From: an uncultured Clostridia bacterium
Lineage (GTDB): Bacteria > Bacillota > Clostridia > Christensenellales > Borkfalkiaceae
Reading direction: 5' to 3'
Length of the DNA: 8,339 bases
Assembly: GCA_947581885.1 (NCBI GenBank)
Contig: CANPWF010000070.1
Coordinates: 1 to 8,339 of the forward strand
Every line of letters begins with the position of its first letter. Positions within the stretch are counted from its first letter, which is position 1. Below are positions 6,001-8,339 of the stretch, in pieces. The notes below the pieces were generated by a model, which did not search any database, was not told where the DNA came from, and saw only the letters and a list, made by a program, of their open reading frames with translations. The position numbers and the translations under genes were made by a program.

Positions 6001-7705
6001 AGATCACGCCGCCCGCTTCCGCAACCAGATCAACATCCGAGACAGGGGCTTCTACTTTGAACGCAAGAACGGCAGCGGAGACGCCATCGCCTTCTTCAGC
6101 GACCCCATCTGCGACTTCCACCTCGCGCTTGACGTCACAGCGGCGAGCCACGTGGGGGATTATGCCATCACCTGCGTGTACAGCGACAGCAATTACAGCG
6201 TGGAGATCAGGGGCACCTATATGGATGAGGACGGCAATGAGATCGGCGGAACGTATACCATCAAGCCCCGCAAGATCACCGTCGTCCTCCGCGACCAGAC
6301 GGGCGAGTACGGCGACGTCCATACGCTTGCAGACCGCTACGGCGTAACGTGGACGGCTTCGCGCCCGGCGGGCGGCATTGCCATCATCGGCACGGACGAT
6401 CTCAAACTCACATTCACGACCAACGCGACGGAGCAGAGCGGCGTGAACGGCGACTATTATATCACCGCCGTTTGCGGGAATGAGGATTACGAGGTCACGT
6501 TCATCAACGGCAAATACACCGTCACGCCGAGAAAACTCACGGCAAGCGTCTACGGCGAGAGCGAGTACGGCGATCCGTTGCAAGAGATGGATCTCGTGCT
6601 CTCCCGCACCACGGCGGGGCTCGGCGGCCCCGGCATCATGCCTTGGGATGAATCCTTCCTCACGATCACCGCGTCGTGCGCCGTGCACGCGGGTTCGCCC
6701 GCGGGCCACTATCCCGTCACCTACACGATCAACGAAGAACTCGGCGCCAACGAGAACTATGAGATCGTCAACAGCAACGAGGGCGAATACGTCGTCCTGC
6801 CGCGCGAGATCGTCGTGGATATCGGCAGCATTACGCGGACGTACGGCGATCCCATCGTCGAAGGAAGCGACCTCACCTACACGGTCTCCCGTGCAAACGG
6901 CAAGGCGGGCGAAGCCATTCTGAACGGCGAGATCGCGATCATCCTCCGCGTCCTCGCGTTCAGCCGCAATGCGGGCGTGTACACCATCGACATACAGGAC
7001 ATCGATAACGAGAACTATCACGTCACGGTGAACACGGGCGAGTACACGATCGAGCAAAAGCAAATTACCGTGCACATCGACGATAAGTCGTCGGAGTACG
7101 GCTCCGCGGTGGAAGCGCTCACCGTGGGCGAGGTAGAGGGGCTCGTGGAGGGCGACGACCTCGGGCTTTCGCTCCGCGTCGAATGGGGCGACGACCTCGC
7201 ATGGCACAACGTCGGCAATTACGCCATCGTCGGCGCCTACGATAATCTCAACTATCTCGTCACGTTCGATGGTTCATGGGCGGCGCGGGACGCCGTGGGC
7301 GGCACATACACCGTGTACAAGGCGGCGAACCTTTGGCTCAAGGAGTATTCGGGCGACGGCACCGTCGTGCAGGGCAACGGGCTCGGCGAGGGCGAAGCGC
7401 CCGCGGCGAAGTTCGGCGAAACGGTCATCCGCTACTATTACGACGCGGCGTGCACGCAGGAGATCGAGGGCGACCTCGCGGAGTTGGGCGTCGGCGTCTA
7501 CTATGCGAAGGCCACCGTCGGGGATACCCTCAATTACGGCGGCGTCGAAGCGGTGTTCGCGGTCGAGGTGCTCTCCTCGTTCATCTATCCGAACGGCGCG
7601 CTCGATGTTACCCTGTTTGTCAGCATCTTTGCATCGCAGTTCGTAGTCGGCATTTGCGCACTTCTGTTCGTCAGAAGGCGGAAAAATAAGAAAAATCAAT
7701 CATAG
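1..7705 (+). CDS. Giant MBG-repeat surface protein with C-terminal membrane anchor (5' end outside window)
   Basis: This is a partial gene. The reading frame is open from the first full codon at position 2 to the TAG at 7703-7705, giving about 2,567 residues. The protein is a chain of about 22 beta-rich units. Each opens with an alternating hydrophobic strand, then a Y-G dipeptide about 10-17 residues in, an 'NY-x-V/I-x-F' strand near the end, and a closing 'Y-T-V-T-P-R'-like strand. This is the pattern of MBG domains of the YGX type, found in large bacterial surface proteins and thought to form extended stalks or adhesive modules. The array is interrupted once (3368-3739) and ends in an Ig-like domain, one transmembrane helix and an RRRKNKK tail, so the ectodomain should lie outside and the tail inside. 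No LPxTG motif or catalytic domain is seen. The GTG at 92 is internal: in-frame MBG sequence precedes it and there is no ribosome site. The signal peptide must lie upstream. An adhesin or fibre role is inferred; the ligand is unknown. Confidence 0.93.
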   Translation, partial: ATYSTEEHIAKNYTISPVWGEFTVRARAITVRLATNNPSSEYGDPITDQKDWGYEASLTNGEGTAIFEGDLVKFTMTTTLNAGDPVQNGLVDATLDEGENDNANYDITFVRGSYSIVQREIVITVESIDPVTYGTEWVPPKYTPKRAGDKPGDAILHEGEVEIVISVQNPQRSATGFLRWKEGGYFLDASVTGTARSNYNVSIENIDDVKYVVKKLDITITIEDATSVYGDPFADLKWTDEGNKIVEKDGTKDDLQIVLRRVGDEKRDAGLYPISGVCGNTDYNVTFEGSWEKADANQGKCGTYEVTRREVHLTVSDQSHAIYGETITIREPAIDSTVKYATDNRYALASGDRIASVVELYILTAKPDTEWDNASRLDAGNYTLCVRGIDKNYNIVMDAEGTFRVNAREIRVHIEDQHGVYGEENKVAANYTVTNGNGTTGAPIVKDDKFLFTFTSDASKEKAIVGSYPIKGSAEAQGDTKASNYTIIYEGSFTDGTSGTYTIAKRVIVVTITDQTAIYGGEDGATHIPTPDNKFYTAAYNGDTANAILDGDEKDLKIRFTLKYSAADLSTAGALKAGTYAIVGAYGVDNSHTNYEVSFVGGWTGEDENHNKAGTFTVTPRGINVSLGLDGSLATSEYGATPQGPWTQVYSSMYLYALTTGTGHAIVAGDKIEFTMKALADEKSHVGTYPLVGELTEGDNDNGNYNFTFTGAFVDTEGGANETYNGIAGIYTVTPRKIKAEILAYTREYGEQVNNKEVLSALNGAGTDGVYFKLQEDWSVNGDTVSDLGVVLDCIAGEKDGAQTYTITGTAASRDYDVTFTGGEGKYTITPRVVYVVILPQVSVYGKSINVEQTMWYAYRNRSKATWSGDSTLDPGHVLAAGETLKDLNVRLTKRGAIDGYDPDEGNGIYGGQYAIEGDYSNANYKVIFVGASTKTFFEDTDAFKDTTNPYYQYVMFTGSDGYDYADDPDGLLKKEFGASGIYTVAPRKVTIALNDISGTYGGNEHTLHGEPLKKGVQLDPTMGIVWRYDFNSEQIDAGHVEYLSFYLGGKFDSVGEEYLTVRDYPVIAYWGLGLGEKSRMRDWNYEITFHGDWSGSLDGTWADTEGHTPTDGLAGKYTVKNATIEQYGDWYEALEYILEHGAEPYTMSVNGSMTDVDPEVLTRKRYFTFQGDVTAASQITYGKLYFNKDSNTKEGVLPTTDYDQKDPATGAPKVNEAGYWILEVTVQAQYHEQATFDLVYHITPDLIVLTLKEDASYKFTYGDYRYDESGTYGQPFSALESALKEWLLGEKSVVSAMRLEGEYVGAEQLSEKIRDLFLQEEITVSVHKMASNCSTGGYLNAGRYLVTISGGDNLEITFVHDYEVITCDPKTVTATWKELTGNAKQDSYTDGADLFTVTYDGRQHTLDPSVEGVLEGDVTTDYAAASYRYDTENALDGASATPLGYGYYVCRVTSRALGGADGSNYAVQDDLHAYVFVQKRDVTVEIKDKAHHTYGDAEPEFTASDWDISADSFMAQGEQRSVLGVVLTRESGKNVGTYKVTGTYSNDNYNVTWKGSWKAEGDLDSGKCGTFTIDPRPITVTLFDKTVTYGTALPAEDDLASDITLWYATYDRNPRGVAIIQGDDIHLTMKIGYTSADLTATGYLMAKSYTVKAGWDNGNYTVTFESDSTPSLATSLYIVGKRSLRVSLFDAAPTEYGYDRPESISHAFTGFTAEDQAYFDAHPEELFIRFFFYDPGKKMELSPAAKYDAVGIYAVCGEVTDKNDPIGSNYEVNFVGSWDDNTYPDLVQHAGVYRVTPRTISIIIHSVSSEYGEIAYVPIELQTGSSLVGSDTLEGLGIRYKTAAYYDGRTNKPGTYPIEYDSIANPNYRVSGAVSIDATYTVLKRKIKIVAGDQSGEYGDEHTVQSVQGVHWRAIWVTAEGEPREEGPGIAYEDDLINNLRLLCRSILTSTRVGSYPLSATYETDDRYEIIAEEYGNYQVLPREIVVHVESYADWEYGEDHAARFRNQINIRDRGFYFERKNGSGDAIAFFSDPICDFHLALDVTAASHVGDYAITCVYSDSNYSVEIRGTYMDEDGNEIGGTYTIKPRKITVVLRDQTGEYGDVHTLADRYGVTWTASRPAGGIAIIGTDDLKLTFTTNATEQSGVNGDYYITAVCGNEDYEVTFINGKYTVTPRKLTASVYGESEYGDPLQEMDLVLSRTTAGLGGPGIMPWDESFLTITASCAVHAGSPAGHYPVTYTINEELGANENYEIVNSNEGEYVVLPREIVVDIGSITRTYGDPIVEGSDLTYTVSRANGKAGEAILNGEIAIILRVLAFSRNAGVYTIDIQDIDNENYHVTVNTGEYTIEQKQITVHIDDKSSEYGSAVEALTVGEVEGLVEGDDLGLSLRVEWGDDLAWHNVGNYAIVGAYDNLNYLVTFDGSWAARDAVGGTYTVYKAANLWLKEYSGDGTVVQGNGLGEGEAPAAKFGETVIRYYYDAACTQEIEGDLAELGVGVYYAKATVGDTLNYGGVEAVFAVEVLSSFIYPNGALDVTLFVSIFASQFVVGICALLFVRRRKNKKNQS
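2..3367 (+). repeat. MBG (YGX-type) repeat array, first block: end of unit 0 plus units 1-10
   Basis: These are protein-level tandem repeats with strongly diverged DNA. By the basic-residue junctions, units start at: tail of unit 0 at 2, unit 1 at 83, unit 2 at 359, unit 3 at 647, unit 4 at 929, unit 5 at 1226, unit 6 at 1520, unit 7 at 1865, unit 8 at 2210, unit 9 at 2498 and unit 10 at 2966 (to 3367). Lengths are 92-99 residues for most, 115 for units 6 and 7, 156 for unit 9 and 134 for unit 10. Landmarks are SEYGDP (unit 1), SVYGDP (3), REYGEQ (8) and GTYGGN (10), with late strands such as NYDITF, NYTIIY, NYEVSF and NYNFTF. The extra length of units 9 and 10 falls partly in the final hairpin. 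Boundaries are by eye and may shift a few residues. Confidence 0.85.
3368..3739 (+). other. Non-MBG domain interrupting the repeat array (about 124 residues)
   Basis: Part of the giant gene. This stretch lacks the early Y-G signature and the 'NY-x-V-x-F' strand of its neighbours. It begins with an amphipathic, probably helical segment (YGDWYEALEYILEHG), continues through a Tyr/Phe-rich strand region (RYFTF, ITYGKLYF) and ends in 'GYWILEVTVQAQYHEQATF' followed by 'YHITPD'. That ending resembles the last two strands of bacterial Ig-like modules of the 'G-x-Y-x-V-x-V-x-A...ATF-x-x-x-x-x-I' kind, so an Ig-like fold with a helical lead-in is my best reading. Neither of its junctions has the basic residue that closes most MBG units. 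Exact family not recognised. Confidence 0.55.
3740..7321 (+). repeat. MBG (YGX-type) repeat array, second block: units 11-22
   Basis: Units start at: 11 at 3740, 12 at 4109, 13 at 4445, 14 at 4733, 15 at 5051, 16 at 5399, 17 at 5660, 18 at 5954, 19 at 6272, 20 at 6533, 21 at 6806 and 22 at 7061 (to 7321). Lengths run from 123 and 112 residues (units 11 and 12) down to 85-91 for units 16 and 19-22, so the array becomes more compact toward the membrane. Unit 11 is divergent: it keeps FTYGDY but carries a long, probably helical insertion rich in Leu, Glu and Lys, and ends in ITCD. Unit 12 has a 'TYDGRQHTL' start rather than Y-G and resembles the YDG-type relatives of MBG domains. Units 13-22 are canonical, for example HTYGDA (13), SEYGEI (16), GEYGDV (19) and RTYGDP (21). 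Confidence 0.83.
7322..7573 (+). other. Membrane-proximal Ig-like domain of the giant protein
   Basis: About 84 residues between the last MBG unit and the membrane anchor. It has no Y-G signature. The pattern 'AKFGETVIRYYYDAACTQEI' then 'GVGVYYAKATV' then 'LNYGGVEAVFAVEV' matches the repeated Ig-like modules of clostridial surface proteins, in which a strand reading 'tYyvkAtV...nY.G.ea...F.v' closes the sandwich. It probably acts as a spacer that lifts the MBG fibre off the membrane or through the wall. It holds one cysteine. The fold call is by pattern recognition; binding activity is not predictable. Confidence 0.6.
7607..7672 (+). other. C-terminal transmembrane anchor and stop-transfer tail
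   Basis: A run of about 22 mostly hydrophobic residues (VTLFVSIFASQ then FVVGICALLFV) is followed directly by RRRKNKKNQS and the stop codon. The strong positive tail fixes the orientation as C-terminus inside, ectodomain outside. The layout copies the end of a sortase substrate, but no LPxTG or NPxTG motif precedes the helix; the nearest sequence is YPNGA at 7586-7600. The simplest reading is permanent membrane anchoring rather than covalent attachment to the wall. Confidence 0.88.
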
Positions 7706-7708
7706 AGT

Positions 7709-7713
7709 GAGGG
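7709..7713 (+). promoter_or_regulatory. Ribosome binding site of the downstream membrane protein
   Basis: GAGGG ends six bases before the ATG at 7720, within the usual Shine-Dalgarno spacing. It sits in the 14-base gap after the giant gene's stop. The gap leaves no room for a promoter or a hairpin terminator, so the second gene is most likely co-transcribed and perhaps translationally coupled. Confidence 0.7.
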
Positions 7714-7719
7714 AACAAA

Positions 7720-8339
7720 ATGATTAACGCACTCAACGCAATCACAATTTTCGGCAAAACGCTGGATTGGACGCTGGAAACGGCGCTCTTCTGGCTGCTC
7801 GTCGCGCAGGTCGTACTGGTGATCTTTTTCGTCATCGTATTCGCCGTGCTTCTTCACCGCGTCGGGAAGAACAACGCTTCCGGAACGGTGGAGATCGCGC
7901 CTGCAGAGCGCAAACTCACGGGCATCGAACTCGATGTTTCGCTGGTAGACCGCAGGTTCGCGCCCGGTGAAGTGTTCAACTGCGATGGTCTCATCATCAA
8001 CGCGAAGTACAGCGATGCGCCCCAAAACGAGGTCGTGTGGAACTATGTCGCAATGGACGGGGAGACGCTCAAGCAACTCGAAGAGGGCGGACCCGTTGAG
8101 GGTTGCATCGTCATCGTTCCCGATCTCACCGTTAAGGGAAAGAAGAGCGTCATCGTCCGCTATCAGGGCATGACGGCGGTCTATGCCATCGAAGTCGCAG
8201 AGCCCGCCGCAGAGCCCGCTCCTGCGCCTGTGCCCGTGCTTGAGGAGGCGGTCGAGGAAGTCGCCGCCGCGGAGCCCGAACCCGAGCCTGAACCCGAACC
8301 CGAGCCCGAACCCGAGCCCGAGCCCGAACCCGAACCCGA
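7720..8339 (+). CDS. Membrane protein with N-terminal helix, Big_3-like Ig domain and Glu-Pro tract (3' end outside window)
   Basis: A partial gene of 206 full codons, open to the window end. It starts at the ATG at 7720 (MINALNAITIFGKTLDWTLE), chosen because it follows a GAGGG site and opens directly onto the hydrophobic helix. Residues 22-45 form one transmembrane helix. Residues about 66-159 fit a bacterial Ig-like domain of group 3 type: 'F-x-P-G-E-x-F-x-x-x-G-L-x-I-x-A-x-Y-S-D', then 'V-x-G-K-K-S-V-x-V-R-Y' and a closing 'AVYAIEV' strand. Residues 160-184 are an Ala/Pro/Glu linker, and from 185 on Glu-Pro dipeptides repeat to the edge. No signal-peptidase site is obvious. Flanking charges (K13, D16 and E20 before the helix; H46, R47 and K50 after it) favour N-out/C-in, which would leave the Ig-like domain in the cytoplasm; the opposite topology is not excluded. 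It lies directly behind the giant gene, suggesting a joint role in the cell envelope. What follows the Glu-Pro tract is not visible. Confidence 0.88.
   Translation, partial: MINALNAITIFGKTLDWTLETALFWLLVAQVVLVIFFVIVFAVLLHRVGKNNASGTVEIAPAERKLTGIELDVSLVDRRFAPGEVFNCDGLIINAKYSDAPQNEVVWNYVAMDGETLKQLEEGGPVEGCIVIVPDLTVKGKKSVIVRYQGMTAVYAIEVAEPAAEPAPAPVPVLEEAVEEVAAAEPEPEPEPEPEPEPEPEPEPEP
7783..7854 (+). other. N-terminal transmembrane helix of the second protein
   Basis: Residues 22-45 (ALFWLLVAQVV then LVIFFVIVFAVLL) are almost wholly hydrophobic and are followed by HRVGKNN. The segment is long enough to span a membrane once and has no small-residue cleavage site after it, so it reads as an uncleaved anchor. 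The residues before it (GKTLDWTL) resemble those before the giant protein's C-terminal helix (NGALDVTL). Confidence 0.85.
7915..8196 (+). other. Bacterial Ig-like domain, group 3 type
   Basis: Residues 66-159 of the second protein. It opens with 'LTGIELDVSLVDRRFAPGE', has the middle strand 'GLIINAKYSDAP' and ends 'TVKGKKSVIVRYQGMTAVYA' plus IEV. In Big_3-like domains the usual order is 'G-x-x-x-D-x-x-G-L-x-V-x-A-x-Y-x-D-G' and then 'G-x-x-x-V-x-V-x-Y-x-G-x-x-A-x-F-x-V-x-V', and the match is good. Here 'SDAP' replaces the common 'SDG'. Such domains are normally extracellular structural or adhesive modules. Two cysteines (residues 88 and 129) are present. Confidence 0.68.
8197..8220 (+). repeat. 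Two-copy 12-base tandem repeat encoding Ala-Glu-Pro-Ala twice
   Basis: GCAGAGCCCGCC is followed directly by GCAGAGCCCGCT, differing in one wobble base. It lies at the start of the flexible Ala/Pro/Glu linker between the Ig-like domain and the Glu-Pro tract, and looks like a short local duplication in coding sequence. Confidence 0.8.
8272..8339 (+). repeat. Glu-Pro dipeptide tract (imperfect GAR-CCN hexamer repeat), continuing past the window
   Basis: From residue 185 the gene encodes eleven consecutive Glu-Pro dipeptides and is still in the pattern at the last base. Glu codons alternate irregularly between GAA and GAG; Pro codons are CCC except one CCT. The mixture means the DNA repeat is imperfect. 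Alternating Glu-Pro stretches tend to form stiff, extended, negatively charged rods, as in spacer regions of envelope-spanning proteins, so a spacer role is inferred. True length is unknown. Confidence 0.92.

Noticed and set aside
6218..6247. EF-hand-like calcium loop in unit 18 (MDEDGNEIGG)
   Set aside because: Asp and Asn occupy loop positions 1, 3 and 5, but the Gly at 6 and Glu at 12 are missing and it sits in a beta-hairpin without flanking helices.
1..7321. CRISPR array or DNA-level tandem repeat
   Set aside because: The period is 255-468 bases, repeats are similar only as protein, and there are no short identical repeats with uniform spacers.
7274..7699. A 141-codon minus-strand open frame opposite the end of the giant gene
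   Set aside because: It covers the well-supported Ig-like domain and membrane anchor on the + strand; its own product shows no recognisable domain and no upstream ribosome site.
7703..7722. Terminator or promoter between the two genes
   Set aside because: The gap is only 14 bases, with no inverted repeat, no T-run and no room for -35 and -10 boxes.
7696..8076. A 126-codon minus-strand open frame opposite the second gene
   Set aside because: It lies opposite the helix and Ig-like domain of the second protein, which have clear family features; the minus-strand product has none.

Overview
The window shows about 8.3 kb of one strand of a bacterial genome, almost wholly coding. It holds two genes, both on the + strand and both cut by the window edges. 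The first is the 3' part (about 2,567 codons) of a giant repetitive surface protein. The second is the 5' part (about 206 codons) of a single-pass membrane protein with one bacterial Ig-like domain and a Glu-Pro tract. Third codon positions are rich in G and C. No housekeeping gene, RNA gene, mobile element, integrase or CRISPR array is visible. The domain types (MBG 'YGX-type' repeats, a Big_3-like domain, a C-terminal membrane anchor with an Arg/Lys tail and no outer-membrane signature) fit a Gram-positive-type anaerobe, probably an uncultured gut Clostridia lineage. That assignment rests on domain style only and is weak.

Layout: 1-7705 is the giant protein. Positions 2-82 hold the tail of an MBG unit that starts upstream. 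Units 1-10 occupy 83-3367. A domain without the MBG signature lies at 3368-3739. Units 11-22 occupy 3740-7321, with units 11 and 12 atypical. A membrane-proximal Ig-like domain lies at 7322-7573, followed by a transmembrane helix (7607-7672) and a basic tail ending at the TAG at 7703-7705. A 14-base gap with a Shine-Dalgarno-like GAGGG leads to the second gene (7720 to beyond 8339): N-terminal helix, Big_3-like domain, Ala/Pro/Glu linker, then Glu-Pro dipeptides running off the end.

The two genes look like one transcription unit with no terminator between them. The first most likely makes a long beta-sandwich fibre standing out from the cell surface, as an adhesin or matrix or glycan-binding stalk; its ligand cannot be read from sequence. 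The second is a membrane partner of unknown role. Its charge pattern, and a short resemblance between its N-terminal helix and the first protein's anchor, suggest that its Ig-like domain and Glu-Pro rod may face the cytoplasm, which would be unusual.

I see no new enzyme-based system here. What stands out is repeat architecture: mosaic unit subfamilies, a G-x-W hairpin with variable loops, an interrupted array centre, and the odd topology of the downstream partner.
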